Assembly: GCA_946811695.1 (NCBI GenBank)
Contig: OX328126.1
Span: forward strand, 8,136,197-8,200,196
Direction of reading: 5' to 3'
Length of the DNA: 64,000 bases
Source of the DNA: Gonocerus acuteangulatus
Taxonomy: Eukaryota > Arthropoda > Insecta > Hemiptera > Coreidae
In this document: positions 1 through 11,139 of the stretch, in pieces
Layout: the number at the start of each line of letters is the position of its first letter
How positions within the stretch are numbered: the stretch's first letter is position 1
The notes under the pieces: model-generated
What the model saw: only the letters and a program-made list of their open reading frames with translations
Database searches by the model: none
Told to the model about the DNA's origin: nothing
Translations under genes and position numbers: made by a program

Positions 1-690
1 TAAGCAGAGCTTTTTCATAAACAAAAGCTAATTCATTGTTGAAGGTTACTTTACTCCCAGCAAAAACCAATGCAATGGTGAGTCAGCATGAACACCCTCC
101 ATCGATGTAGAATACATCGGGGCAGCGCTCATCGGAGCAGCTATCGTAGCATCGCAGAATCAATCCTCACCATGAACGTACCCTAAGGGTGCACCTACAC
201 CGGACCCATTCCGGTCCGATCCAATAGCCACCGACTTTCGGAAGAAAACAAACACATGCAATCTCTCTGGTGCCTACATTGATTCCGACCCGATCCAATC
301 CGGTCCAATCCAACGACCGCCGATTCTTGGCCATTCTAACATGTTTGTTTCTAGACCGAATTCGGACCGAAAAAGCAAAATGGCGTCAACCCATATATTG
401 TGTTTCAAGAAGGTCTACAGGTTCTAAATCTTAACCTATTTCAATTTTTTTTTTTTTTTATATATTAAAAGAAATAACATTTAGAACAACTTTATCAATT
501 CATATTTTTATTTGTTGTTTCCCTTATTTATTAAATTGCGTGGAAAGATGATTATAACCATCCACCGTCTATAAACTTCCAATATTTATAACCTTCTAAA
601 GTTTTAACCTTCGAATGCTTATAACCTTCTAGTTACCTTTCTTATAAATAATTTTAAAATTTGAATACCAATACTTCTCTTACCTCCAAC
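1..690. other. no gene recognised; AT-rich sequence
   Basis: I see no coding region here. Positions 195-380 contain repeated CCGATCC/CCGGTCC-type words, which suggest an old transposon end, but I could not find paired termini. A T-rich run lies near 446-460. Confidence 0.4.
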
Positions 691-727
691 TTTCAACCTA
701 ATCGAAGGTTTCTATGCTTATTATAGA

Positions 728-1194
728 CCGAGAGCTGGCAACGCACTTTTCATGAAGTGTTTTATGCACCCTGAAATTTTGCTTTAATGTACCTCTTGGG
801 TAGATAAGAAGGTAAATATGTGTTCTCTGGACATACCTTGGTGCACCAAGTACTGCACATAGGGGAAAGGTGCAAAACAATATTGCCCAAAAGTAGAGTT
901 TTATTCAGAAGCCAACTATTATTAATGAAAAAAATGCAAATTATGGCCGTTTTAAAATTAATGATAAATAAGGGAGACACTTTTAAGGGAACTTTTATAC
1001 TTCTTAAAAGTGTCTGCCATATTTATTATTATATTCATTGTACAATTGTATAAATTTTACAGTAAAGATAGTTGGCTTCTGATTAAAACTCTTTTTTTGG
1101 GGAAATATGTTTTTTCACCTTTCCCCTGTGCGCAGTACCTGGTGCACCAAGGTATGTCCAGGACATATTTACCTTCTCAGTTACTGGCTCTCGG
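728..1194. mobile_element. foldback element, family FB-A, copy 1
   Basis: The ends form an inverted repeat (CCGAGAGC at 728-735, GCTCTCGG at 1187-1194), and the arms pair for most of their length. For example TTGGTGCACCAAGTACTG near 838 pairs with CAGTACCTGGTGCACCAA near 1132. A second copy lies at 53940-54810, so this is a family. It has no coding capacity and is probably a non-autonomous DNA transposon. The superfamily is not resolved. Confidence 0.7.
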
Positions 1195-1463
1195 GCCATC
1201 CATGCTATGGCTTTTAATTTAATTTATAACTAAAATATTATAAGGGAAAAATACAGAAAATAAAACCCTATACACATAAACTTAAAATGTAACATGCTTG
1301 AGCCTCTTACATTTGTAACGCTTATAATTTAGGTTGTAATAATTATAGTTAACTGTATCAGCAATATGCTTATACTTGCTGTCTTGACATGCTTCAAAGA
1401 TGTGCTCTGTCACTTTAACTATGTACTGACTTATTGTAGGAATGTCAAGAACTTCATGTATAT

Positions 1464-2133
1464 ACAGGGTGTCCCAGTATATGTGTCCACCCCCTTTTCC
1501 TCCTAGAGTTGTTGGAATTTCGAAATGGAACTTGGTAGGTCTTAGTTATGTTGCATGAGGTTACTTTTGAAGGTTTAGTTGACTTTGTAACATTCTCCAG
1601 TTTTTCTCCAGCGCATCTAACTCTTGAGTTTCTAATGGCAGCAGGTATTTTTTATGACGAATTCTGATAGAAAATTTAATTTTAAGACTAATTTATTCCA
1701 AAACATCTTTTGATCCGACGCACCGTTTGCGCGTAAAACGCAAAAAACTGAAAAATATCGTCCTTTTGTAGACAAATTCCTATTCATCACTGAAACCAAG
1801 CCTTTTACGTAAAAACACCTCGATATAAACGTTGTAGCCTATTAAATTTCCTTTCAGGTGATACCAAGATCAAAGTTGTAGGTTTAATATTTAACGGGAT
1901 ATTTGAATGAAATTAGCCTTAAAATTAAATTTTCTATCAGAATAAAAAATACCTGCCGCCATTGGAAAATCAAGAGTTAGATGTGCTGGAGAAAAACTGA
2001 AGAATGTTACAAAGTCAACTAAACCTTGAAAAGTAACCTCATGCAACATAACTAAGACCTACCAAGTTTCATTTCGAAATTCCAACAACTCTAGGAGGAA
2101 AAGGGGGTGGACACATATACTGGGACACCCTGT
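1464..2133. mobile_element. MITE with long terminal inverted repeats (ACAGGGTGTCCC ends)
   Basis: The element begins ACAGGGTGTCCCAGTATATG and ends with the reverse complement. The arms stay complementary for about 225 bp each (about 1464-1690 and 1910-2133). Both sides are flanked by TA/TATA, as expected for a Tc1/mariner-type insertion. No transposase is present, so it is non-autonomous. Assignment to the Tc1/mariner superfamily is inference from the TA flank. Confidence 0.8.
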
Positions 2134-2938
2134 ATATGATAGGAGTCCATCGGGGAAAAGAACCAATGAATCTCAAACATTTATTTTGAGTCACCTGTAA
2201 TTTTCTCTTGTTGTTTTAACATGTCATAGGCCAAATAGGCCATGCATACAGTAACACAGGCCTAATATATAAATAATAAATTAGTCTGTTGTTAATTATG
2301 CTTAATCCTGAGTTTATATTCATTACAGGAAATAAGGATTGATTATAACTATAGCCTAATTACATTGAATGTTAATATGGTTAGCTACGTCATTTATAAT
2401 ATCACTCTAATATCTGCGTTAATGTCCTTATTTTGCTATTTTTAAAAATCTCCTGTTTACTTTAATGACTTCATTATGGTAGAGTGGTCTTATAGACGCT
2501 GTAAAAAAAATTGATATATACAAGTCTATCTTAAACACACTTATATAAATATATCGAACAAAAATACGTGTATAATATATAATATACGCAAGAATACTAA
2601 AATAAAAACATTTAATAAACCTGTAGCCAATTTTAAATATGCACAACAACAAAAAAACAATCATACGAATAAATATTGAGAATGAGAGAGAAGACTAGCG
2701 AGAGAGAGAGAGAGAGAGAGTGCGTGGGAAAGAGTTGACCCAAGGGAATATCGGAGGGAACAATAGCCATGGTGTCGTTACACATATATATGTATATATT
2801 TATTCTAATGAATTATTCCATATTATACTATGGGAAATCGATTCCATGGATTTCTCCCTACAAATGTCAACTCACAATATTCCAATTACACTCAATATAT
2901 CTTCTACTTGGCTTTATTCAAGTTTAAGGATATAAATA
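2134..2938. other. no gene recognised; contains (AG)n
   Basis: AT-rich sequence with an (AG)n run at about 2699-2720. Nothing coding is supported. Confidence 0.4.
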
Positions 2939-3054
2939 TTATTTGAAAATGTGTAGATGGAGATAGTTAGCCGCCGTAGAGATACGAAGACAGGTATAAT
3001 TGGGATTCGGCTAGGAGAAAAACGTCAGACTTTCAAAAAGAAATCTGTATTTTG

Positions 3055-3089
3055 GACGTTTCGACTGCAACAATGGCAGCCTTCTTCAG
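3055..3089 (-). ncRNA. hammerhead-ribozyme-like motif, left arm of P1
   Basis: This is the reverse complement of the motif at 3219-3253. Read on the minus strand it has CTGAAGA, one extra A, a 6-bp helix II, then GAAAC and GTC. Confidence 0.6.
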
Positions 3090-3218
3090 CACTAGAGAAT
3101 GCCTAGGGGGGAGGGAGGAAGACCTCGAGGATAACTTAGGTAACCATGGTTAGAAGTATAATGGTTACCTTAGTTGTCCTCGAGGTCTTCCTCCCTCCCC
3201 CCTAGGCATTCTCTAGTG

Positions 3219-3253
3219 CTGAAGAAGGCTGCCATTGTTGCAGTCGAAACGTC
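3219..3253 (+). ncRNA. hammerhead-ribozyme-like motif, right arm of P1
   Basis: The core CTGAAGA (3219-3225) is followed by one extra A, a helix II of GGCTGC paired with GCAGTC, then GAAAC (3246-3250) and GTC, the usual cleavage triplet. ACGT within GAAACGTC is self-complementary, so helix III would form between two RNA molecules. Helix I is weak. The extra A departs from the canonical hammerhead, so cleavage is not assured. Confidence 0.6.
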
Positions 3254-3479
3254 CAAAATACAGATTTCTTTTTGAAAGTCTGACGTTTTTCTCCTAGCCG
3301 AATCCCAACTATACCTGTCTTCTTATTTGAAAATGTATCTAAAATTATTATTTTTTATTACAGAATATTCTTATGATATGATATATTTATTGGTTTCAAT
3401 AAAAAGGAATTTAAGATAAGGGTTGTTCGCATAATGATAAAAAGAAATACTTCATAACAATTTCAGGGTTTGGTCGTGG

Positions 3480-3930
3480 TATCGACAATTTTTGATACCC
3501 TGATATTTTCGTTTACCCTAACAATTTCTCCCTCGTATCGCCAAGGGTCAACGATCTCCTGTAAATGAAATACAGTAAAATAATAGCCCTTTTTAAAAAA
3601 GTCGATACATATCAAAATATAAGGATAAATACACATACAAACAAAAGAAAAGTAAAATTTAGAAGAAAATAACTGAAAACATAATATAAATTATTTCGTT
3701 TGGAGCCTTCTGCACAACTTCAGGAACATAAATATGCCTTAACCACCCGACAAACGAATATACTTTACTGTATAACATATAGTCTTCTTTTTCGTACAAG
3801 TCCACCGCGCATGCGCGAACGGCGCACACTTTTTTGTAACGTTTCTTTTTTTCAGTTTAGTCACCACTAAAGCATATTTATGCTAAAAAATATAATTCAA
3901 ATAGAATCGTATAATAAATAATGAGTTAGA
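3480..3930 (+). repeat. dispersed repeat, followed by an (AG)n run
   Basis: The part at about 3690-3845 matches 46160-46345 in reverse orientation (shared landmark: ATATAGTCTTCTTTTTCGTA). Parts near 3545 and 3855 match 44940-45030 in reverse orientation. No open frame is supported. An (AG)n run follows at about 3935-3984. Confidence 0.55.
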
Positions 3931-3987
<57 letters not shown>

Positions 3988-4043
3988 AAAACCATCTTAA
4001 AAATTGCACAAACAACACTAAAACATTATCCTACTTATGTATA

Positions 4044-4260
4044 CCAGGTGGCTTTGAGTGTTAAGGCGTGAGCACTTAACGCTCCGTGCCAAAGGTCGTG
4101 GGATGGTTCGATTCTCACTAGGGCTGGTGATTTTTCTTTAGAAAAAAGAAGAGGCATCAGCTCTATCCTGGCTAAAAAAGGGTTTGTAAGCTGTGGATAA
4201 CCTGTCCCAAAAGTTCGTAACAATGGACGTTATTAAATATAAATTATTATTAAATATAAC
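4044..4260 (+). mobile_element. tRNA-derived SINE, family C
   Basis: The tRNA-like head resembles a tRNA-Leu/Ser A box (GTGGC..GAGTGTTAAGGCGT), and GGTTCGATTCTCAC serves as B box. The tail body carries an inverted TTCTTTAGAAAAAAGAA motif, CCTATCCTGGCT, and a 3' end of AATGGACGTTAAA-type. Other copies or pieces are at 10955-11130, 14820-14863, 24144-24362, 48775-48825 and 59024-59190. It would be transcribed by RNA polymerase III and moved by a partner LINE. Confidence 0.75.
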
Positions 4261-4337
4261 CTCGAGGTTGTTTGCCATAAAAATCTAAACGAACCAATAA
4301 CCACCGAAGACCTGTTGATTGTAAGAGAGTAGAGATC

Positions 4338-4870
4338 ATGCTGTACCGTATGAAATGTCAGTTTTGTTTACTTTGTGATTTAATCCTTTCCCTTTTTTAT
4401 TTCATTATTTACAAACATCATTGTTATTCATATAGAATTAAAGCTCTTTTATTCCTATTGTTTAATCAGTAATTTGCGTACTGTGTTGAGAGAACGATCC
4501 TCTGAGAAAAAAATAAAACTTAAATTATGACTTCAACGTAAACCATTATTATTTTTCGTAATGAATTTAAGCTCGGTCATAGCGCTGCTGAGGCGTGTAT
4601 GAACATTAACACGGCGTTCGGGGAGAGAACGGTGAATGAACGAACTGTTTACCGGTGGTTTTCCAGGTTTCGAAGTGGAAATTTTGACTTTGACAACGAG
4701 GAGCGAGGAACGCCAGAAACCAAGCTTGACAAAGACCACCAGAAAGAAAGGTGGACACTTAACTGCACTAGGGAATATGCCAATGAACTCGGAGTAGGAG
4801 CCACGACAGTTTCAAGACATTTGAAGGAAATCGGCAAGTCCAAAACTGACATTTCATACGGTACAGCCTG
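4338..4870 (+). mobile_element. deleted mariner derivative, copy 1
   Basis: The terminal inverted repeat GCTGTACCGTATGAAATGTC begins near 4340, and its reverse complement ends near 4868. The interior keeps only the 5' region and the N-terminal DNA-binding part of a mariner transposase, joined directly to the 3' terminal repeat. A second copy at 16063-16593 has the same junction, so this deleted form itself multiplied. Confidence 0.85.
4554..4846 (+). pseudogene. mariner transposase N-terminal DNA-binding fragment
   Basis: The frame, open from about 4554, shows the paired helix-turn-helix of mariner transposases: NERTVYRWFSRFRSGNFDFD at about 4630-4690 and GVGATTVSRHLKEIGK at about 4790-4838, the second matching the usual EELGVSHSTVSRHLKQIGK block. 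In an intact element this part binds the terminal repeats. The catalytic DD34D domain is absent because the frame runs straight into the 3' terminal repeat. It lies inside the element at 4338-4870 and cannot encode active transposase. It might still bind DNA if expressed, which is speculation. Confidence 0.85.
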
Positions 4871-5159
4871 ATACTATGTAAGGTATAGTACACTGGCCAC
4901 TCATGGAGGTATAAACAAGGAAGACAGGCGAGGTAATTGGTACAGATGAAGAAGTACCTTTAGACCATTCATGGTTCTGATGAAGCAGGAAGCTAGCGTA
5001 CACAGTCTAGTCAGGTGGTCTGACTAGAACCACACACCATGAAACTGGTACAATCAGTGTAGCTTTCTCACGCACGCACGTCTAGGGCGACGATAAACTC
5101 ATCTTCAACTAGTCGGAATGTCAATGTCGACTATATATATATATATATATATACTAGCT

Positions 5160-6180
5160 GAATGCCCGTGCTTCGTCACGGCAGATATGTAGTTATTTTA
5201 ACTTTGTTTGGTGATATAATGTATCACCAAAATTAACGCGATTTCATTATTTTGTTTAGTTTATTATACCATGGTTCCCGTCATACTATATGTTATTCAT
5301 AAATTGATAAGTAATCAAAGTATAATGTTTCTTGACATTGGAGCGCTCCGGAGTCAAGAAACAGATAACGTAGAAATAACCCGTTATCTATAGGTTAGCA
5401 GTAACAGCAGTTTACCAGTACAGGTCAAAATTCGCTGTCAATATTAAATGTACAATACACTTTAAAAATTTATGTTTCCAATATTTCGTCGATACAAATG
5501 CAAAGTGTCGAATGTGAAAAAACGCATTTTTCATTGCTGTTGACCTGATGGATGGCAAACTCTCGAATCTAAGTTCACACAGTGAAAGGAGCATGTCACC
5601 ACTGTGAAAAGGTAGAATCTGCCGACTATTTCACTGCCCAAAAGCAGAGTAATAAATAAAAGTATTTTCACTCTTGAAAGTGGTGATTTTCACATTCGTT
5701 AGTTTGCATTTGTATCGACGATGTCATTTGGAAACGCCTATTATATTTGCAATCATTACCAAGAAGTGCTCTGATTAGGGATGCTGATGGGTGAGGAGGA
5801 TGTGCAAGGGTTCGGGATATTATTACCTCGGATGGACCACCGATAGGTATAGCGTAAACTCTATGAGGGACAAAATCACAGTTTATTTCTAGTAATTCAA
5901 GGTCTGCCATCATAGTAGAAATTAACCTCAAATAAAAATAATATTATGAAATAGATACAGTACGGTAACAGCTGACCTGTTATCGTCCTTGCAACGAATG
6001 CTGCCTAAGCGCGCATGCTGTTTTTAAAACGAACTAAAACTTCAAACCCCTCTAGAAATTTTAATATAAAAAAAAAAACCTTTCTTAGTGAGTTTTTACA
6101 TTCTAAAGGGAGTTTCCATGCAAAATTTCAGATTTTTCTGTCTAGTTGGGCTGGGCAATGAAAGGTCAGTGAGTAAGTGA
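5160..6180 (+). repeat. dispersed repeat R5, interrupted by a MITE
   Basis: It begins TACTAGCTGAATGCCCGTGC, a word family common at the ends of insect LINE-type repeats. It ends near GTCAGTGAGTAAGTGAGTG. A reverse-orientation relative at 46500-46890 shares CGTTATCTATAGGTTA-type, TCAAGAAAC and GGGATGCTGATGG landmarks but lacks the MITE at 5486-5721. A short (TA)n precedes it at about 5132-5153. The class is not resolved. The reading as an RTE-like LINE tail is tentative. Confidence 0.55.
5486..5721. mobile_element. MITE-1, copy 1
   Basis: About 236 bp with terminal inverted repeats TCGTCGATACAAATGCAAA and its reverse complement. Each is followed inward by an ATTCG/CGAATGTGAAAA block. The relative of the host repeat at 46500-46890 has no insertion at the equivalent point. 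A second copy is at 14446-14699. Confidence 0.8.
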
Positions 6181-6195
6181 GTGTTATTTCATAAC

Positions 6196-6414
6196 GTGAC
6201 ACAACTCAAAAATAGGTTTTATTCACACCGTCATTGTTATGACTATGAAAGACATGGTAAAGATCTCTTTATCAACCATCAAAACTGTATGTACCTAGCT
6301 TCAGAGCTTCTACACCAGAGAGAACTTGTGTCACTCTTCCTGTCTTAATCCTATTCCCCCTAAATAGGTAAGAGTGACACATTTTCAGTTGAGTTGTATT
6401 TCGAGTTGTGTCAC
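6196..6414. mobile_element. small MITE with GTGACACAACTC ends
   Basis: A 12-bp terminal inverted repeat GTGACACAACTC (6196-6207) pairs with GAGTTGTGTCAC (6403-6414). Sub-terminal GTGTCACTCTT and AAGAGTGACAC form a second inverted pair. No coding capacity. Confidence 0.55.
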
Positions 6415-6714
6415 TTTAGAAATACTAGTGCGATTTGAAGTAGATTTCTAAATGAGTGAACCCTTGAATTAACTCGCTCTCGTTGCCTACCGGATCATCA
6501 TCCCTTTTAGGAGATGTTTGAAGACAGACAAGGTTCTGGAAATAGATTTTTGATGGCTGAAGCCTGCTCTTAAGCGTCAAGTTTACACCACAACCTTAGC
6601 TTTATTTGACTGTTATAGTCTTTGCTGCTCTGACGAAGACCAAAACCTAATAAACAGTCTTCAGTGACGTACAGGTCCTAAATCTCAACACGGCTAGCTC
6701 GTATGTAGGAGTCG

Positions 6715-6968
6715 GTTCTAGCCACGAGCGTATAAAGAAAATAATTTTGGGGGGCTGGGAGCAACCAGGCATTTGGGATTTAGGGAAAATTTTAAATATT
6801 TTTGTGTAAAATGGAGATTTTTAAGATTATGTGGACACCTAGAAGACCAGGGTGAATGTAGAAGACATTTTGCGTTGTTATAGGCTTTTTTTACATGAAA
6901 TGTACTCACGAAAACAAAATTTCGGGGGAGGCTGAACCCCCTCAGCCCCCCTTATATACGCCCATTGT
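6715..6968. mobile_element. possible MITE with GGGGGGCTG sub-termini
   Basis: GCGTATAAAG..GGGGGGCTGG at the left loosely pairs with CAGCCCCCCTTATATACGCC at the right. The pairing is imperfect and no target duplication is clear. Confidence 0.35.
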
Positions 6969-6984
6969 TCTAGCAGTCCTGAGA

Positions 6985-7395
6985 AGTTTCCTTTCTTCTT
7001 AAATAGAGAGAAAACCGGCTTACGAAGTATTCCAGAAGTGCCGACTAGAAATTCTACAATTTCAATTAAAAATGGCCTATTTCGATAAAATCCGGTTTCT
7101 CTGATTTGAAAGGTATATTTAGTTAATCAGTAGAATCTGTCATTTGGAACATGTTTCTTGGGCGAAATGCGCGCAAATGTTTCAGCGTTAATCTGCTTGC
7201 ATGCACATTTTTTTTTCTGAGGTAGAAAAACGATTGAGACAATTTTTCAGGGCAGTTCCAGTATTTTGGAAAAATGGATAGTACAAGCTTAAATATTGTA
7301 TTACCGGATCTTATATGGAGGGTTCAGAGCAAAACCAATCCAAGTCCATGTTATACAGTTCTCAGAAAATGAGTAATATGCGTTTTAATTGCAGA
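6985..7395 (+). repeat. diverged fragment of dispersed repeat R1400
   Basis: It shares ordered blocks (TTTGAAAGGT, GTTAATCAG/GTTAACCAGCAGAATC, GGGCGAAATGCGCGCAAA, ATGCTTGCA) with 25860-26070. A (TA)n run follows at about 7418-7457, directly abutting the Tigger element. Confidence 0.5.
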
Positions 7396-7414
7396 GACCT
7401 TGTATAAACATAAC

Positions 7415-7461
<47 letters not shown>

Positions 7462-7687
7462 TGGAACATGGATAATTCGAACTTCGATAATTCGAAATCG
7501 TCTTTAATTCGAATATTTCTCTCGGTCCCTAGAATTTAGGGCATAAACAATGTAAAAAAATCTTGGATATTTCGATTAAAATTTTGGATAATTCGAATTT
7601 TTGACGAGTCTGTACCTCGAATGGAAAGAGGACAGAGAGGCGGTCGATCTTAAATCTTGTGAAAATATTCTCCCCTCGGGTAAGAAG

Positions 7688-8444
7688 GATCCCCAAAAAA
7701 ACATAAATGTGAAATAGAGGCCAAGTTCCTGCCCCCACAAAGAAACACTCCCTTCCTCAAAAATATCCCCTCCTAAAACCCCCCAAAAAAGCTTTACCAT
7801 TCTACACCAACTCATACTACTTTACCAAAAAAGTAGTATGAGTTGGTGTATTAATTCAACCAAAAATATTTGCCAATACAAGAGATGATACAAGAAAGAA
7901 ATGTCCAAGTTCATTACTTGGAAGACCTCATTGTTACTTACTAAGAACAGTAAAGACACTTCAACTGACCTTTAAAAACATCAATAAAAATACTTATATC
8001 CAGTTACTAAAATATCACTTTCCTCAACCAGGTATATTCTTAAACTTGGCAATGTTTTTTTTGTGCCGAAATTATCTTTAGAGAAAAACTAAACATTGCC
8101 AAGTTTAAGAATATACCTGGTTGAGGAAAGTGATATTTTAGTAACTGGATATAAGTATTTTTATTGTTGTTTTTAAAGGTCAGTTGAAGTGTCTTTACTG
8201 TTCTTAGTAAGTAACTATGAGGTCTTCCAAGTAATGAACTTGGACATTTCTTTCTTGTATCATCTCTTGTATTGGCAAATATTTTTGGTTGAATTAATAC
8301 ACCAACTCATACTACTTTTTTGGAGTGTAGAATGGTAAAGCTTTTTTGGGGGGTTTTAGGAGGGGATATTTTTGAGGAAGGGAGTGTTTCTTTGTGGGGG
8401 CAGGAACTTGGCCTCTATTTCACATTTATGTTTTTTTGGGGATC
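7688..8444. mobile_element. 757-bp foldback element
   Basis: The arms are nearly perfectly complementary, from GATCCCCAAAAAAACATAAA at 7688 to its reverse complement ending at 8444. They are separated by a loop of about 33 nt at 8058-8090. The left arm contains an extra local palindrome at about 7808-7847 that the right arm lacks, as expected from a replication template switch. It is inserted in the Tigger remnant and encodes nothing I recognise. Confidence 0.8.
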
Positions 8445-9059
8445 TCATTACTTTTTTCTAAGTATTAAATAGAATTTAGTTGCCGCATACCTACTGGCTT
8501 TTGTACTTCATATAAAACCAGGGTCTTTGGATTCTGCATAAGGTTCTCCTTACTGCTTGATATTTGATACCAATAATCAACCTACATAAATCTAATCACT
8601 AGACTAGAAAAGTTAGAAGCTCTTCCAGATGGCATTATTCTAGAGGACAAATTGATTGCTCTCTTAACTAAACTATTACACTGTAAAACACAGGAACCTT
8701 ATCCCGAGGATAAAGATCACAATAGGGAAAGTGCAGAAGGCCTTCAAGAAAAATATAAGAACAAAGACGAAACATTTTGGGTTTGTGATCCTAAACATTG
8801 CCATTTAGATGGCTCGACTTTGAAAAACTTAGTATCTGCTTTGAAGTATATTATGCAGTGAACCCCTACGACTTTATTTACTACATTTAAGAAAGAAGTC
8901 ACAACTGTTGTTGTTAAGATGCGTCGAAATGTTTCTTAAAACTTCAAATATAGGTTCTCCTTACCAAGAAGATTCATTTGATACCCCACATGATGGATTT
9001 CAGAAGAAATTATGGCTTTCCGATGGAACAAAAAGTACAAAACGTCATAGGTAATATAT

Positions 9060-9440
9060 GACACTCCCGTATCAAAACCTACCTGCTTGCCAAGGTTGGT
9101 CACAATAGGCCAAACGGTGTGAATTTGTATAAGGAACAAACATACAGACAGACAGCTGAAAGACCTTTTTTACCAAGCCTAGTGCATTCCCCGGACCAAG
9201 GCCTACCTGTGTGCCAAGTTTGGTCAAAATCGGTCAAATGGTGTGTATTTGTATAAGGAACAAACAGAGAGACAGACAGCTGATAGACCATTTAACCTAG
9301 CCTATGATTCGCCCCGTATTAAGACCCATCTGTGTCCCAAGTTTGGTCAAAATCGGTCAAACGGTACGGATTTGTGAGAGGAACAAACATACAGACAGGC
9401 AGCTGGTATAAGATTTTTTCCGAGCCTATATGCGTCTAAT
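9060..9440 (+). repeat. degenerate tandem repeat of about 122 bp, three units
   Basis: Units begin near 9080, 9200 and 9325. Each carries TGCCAAG(T/G)TTGGTCA, TCGGTCAAA-type and GGAACAAACATACAGACAG blocks. Such CAGACAGACAG units are typical of 3' ends of insect LINE-type repeats. That assignment is inference. Confidence 0.55.
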
Positions 9441-9905
9441 TGTTTCTTATAACATCAAATATAGGTTCTTCATACCGAGACAATTCATTTGATACCCCAC
9501 ATCATGGGTTTCGGACGGAATGATGGGTTTCCGAAGGAAGTACAAAACTGGCACGCCCCCGCCCCGGAAGCGGAGTCAAACACAACTTTTCGCGATTTTT
9601 CGATTTTTTCCTTTAATAACGTCTTCATATCTATCTTCATGCAAAATTTCCAGTCTCTATGGCATATGGGAAGTGCCTAATAATTTTGATGAGTCAGTGA
9701 GTGAGTGAGTGAGTCCTATAAATCCCGATTTTCGATCGCTTATATCTCAGAAACTATTCGATGTAGAATTATGAAAATTTTCAGTTTTACTCTCATCTAG
9801 TAGTATAATACCTGTGTAAAATTTCATAACTTTATCTTTACCTGGTTGGAAGTTATGAGAGGGTAAAAATCGGCTCTAAGACCGCCTGTAATATACACAC
9901 AGTAT
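9441..9905 (+). repeat. unclassified repeat tail with GTGAGTGAGTGAG motif
   Basis: Contains GTCAGTGAGTGAGTGAGTGA near 9693, then ATATCTCAGAAACTATTCGA and AAAATTTCATAACTTTATC. The style resembles the end of R5 near 6160-6180. No open frame. Confidence 0.4.
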
Positions 9906-10188
9906 GCTGAGGCCGGAACTTGGCCTGGCGCACTACCGTGCTCCTAGATAGTAAGATACGGATGTAGGGGTTCCGGGACAAGAAGCGCGGAGTTCTCCAA
10001 AGTGGTGCGTCGCGCTTCCTCCCTTCCGAGGGTTGTTTATCCTAGAATTCCCTCCCAACATCCCTTCCGATTTTCATTTCTTATTCAGTTAAAAATCAGT
10101 CAGCGCCTAGATCTGTTGTATTTTTTTGTTGTTGTTTGTGCCTTGAATTTTTGGTGTACAGTGCAGTTCTGTGAGTTGTTGATTTAAG

Positions 10189-10365
10189 ATGTCGAAGCCT
10201 AGAAGTTATAAAACATTAACGTTGTCAGAGAAAATAGCTGCGATTAAAGAAGTTGAAAAAGGATTTTAAAAAAAATATGAAATATCCAAGGACTTTGGAA
10301 TTCCTCCTAAAACTTTACCAACTTACCTGAAAAATAAAGAAAGAATTCTTTCCCATGAAAATGAC
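10189..10365 (+). pseudogene. Tigger/pogo transposase N-terminal HTH fragment
   Basis: From ATG at 10189 the reading starts MSKPRSYKTLTLSEKIAAIK. After an in-frame TAA it continues EISKDFGIPPKTL and YLKNKERIL. This is the CENP-B/pogo-type N-terminal helix-turn-helix that binds terminal repeats in Tigger elements. One stop codon interrupts it about 26 codons in, and the catalytic region is missing. A T-rich leader of about 200 bp precedes it. Confidence 0.75.
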
Positions 10366-10954
10366 TTTTTTTCAAAACAATAGACGTTTATTTTTATTTT
10401 TTTGATAAATTATTTATTACTTATGTACGTAATCATCGATTCATGAAATGTTTGTTATTCTTTAAATAAAACGTATTTTTTTTTAAATTAAAAAATGTGA
10501 AAATATGAAGTTCGATTTTTTACCCTTTATTTTCAAAAACTTTTGTAATTCGAACTTTTTTATCGGTACCTAGGGGTTCGAATTATCCAAGTTCTACTGT
10601 GTTGGAATTGTTGAGTCTCGTATAGGTGGTAGAAGGAAGAGGGGGAACTTTGGGAGTGACTTATTCCTAAAATAGTTATGACTAAGGATTGGTCATATTC
10701 GGAGCGATGATCTCCAGGGCCACACCTTTCTTCCTCGGATGTATCTCTCCATGTCATAATCTACTGTTCTTGTTAAATACAATTAATTAAAAATATTAAA
10801 TAAAAGTAAAAAGAAATAAACAATACAATTGTGTACGCTTATCTCCAAGCTGTATCCATTACTGAGGGCGTTCCTCAGAAATATTGGAGAGAAAGATTTT
10901 TTTTTCTGAATGATTTGCTTGAAATAGCCTAAATAAATACCCAAATTACATGAA

Positions 10955-11130
10955 TTTGGGCTGCGTGCAAAAGGTCGTGGGTTCGATTCCCACTAGGGGT
11001 GGTGGCTTTTCTTTCGAAAAAAGAAAAAGCATCACCCCTATCCTGGCTGGAAAAGAGTAGTAACCTATAGATAACCCGTCTTAAAATTCTTTGCCAGTAA
11101 TAAATGGACTTGAAAGTTTAAATAAATAAA
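10955..11130 (+). mobile_element. tRNA-derived SINE, family C, 5'-truncated
   Basis: It retains the B box GGTTCGATTCCCACT, the TTCTTTCGAAAAAAGAA inverted block, CCTATCCTGGCT, ACCTATAGATAACCCGTC and a TAAATGGACTTGAAAGTTT tail. The A-box half is missing. Confidence 0.7.
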
Positions 11131-11139
11131 CGTGAATAG

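Larger units (their letters stand above)
2953..3322. mobile_element. 370-bp palindromic Penelope-type element P1 with two hammerhead-like motifs
   Basis: A head-to-head palindrome inserted as one unit. The 14-bp target duplication TTATTTGAAAATGT occurs at 2939-2952 and 3323-3336. The arms run from about 2986 to 3130 and about 3160 to 3322 around a short spacer. A 33-nt extension at 2953-2985 has no partner on the right. The outer end carries CCGAATCCCAACTATACC, also seen at the ends of the coding Penelope-like element at 38940-43866. Each arm carries one hammerhead-like motif. No protein is encoded. I infer a non-autonomous relative of Penelope-like elements. A related, more damaged copy is at 45185-45522. 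Confidence 0.8.
7459..10599 (+). mobile_element. deleted Tigger/pogo DNA transposon with nested insertions
   Basis: The left end CAGTGGAACATGGATAATTC matches Tigger/pogo terminal repeats. The right end GAATTATCCAAGTTCTACTG (10580-10599) is the inverted partner. The only transposase sequence left is the N-terminal helix-turn-helix at 10189-10365, followed within about 200 bp by the 3' terminal repeat, so the DDE domain is deleted. The left half is filled by a foldback (7688-8444), an unassigned stretch (8450-8930) and degenerate tandem sequence (9060-9900). The right flank is TG rather than TA, so the target duplication is not preserved. Confidence 0.7.

Noticed and set aside
1..430. Possible hAT or piggyBac MITE with GGGTGCACCTACACCGG
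   Set aside because: No paired terminus or target duplication could be found inside the window.
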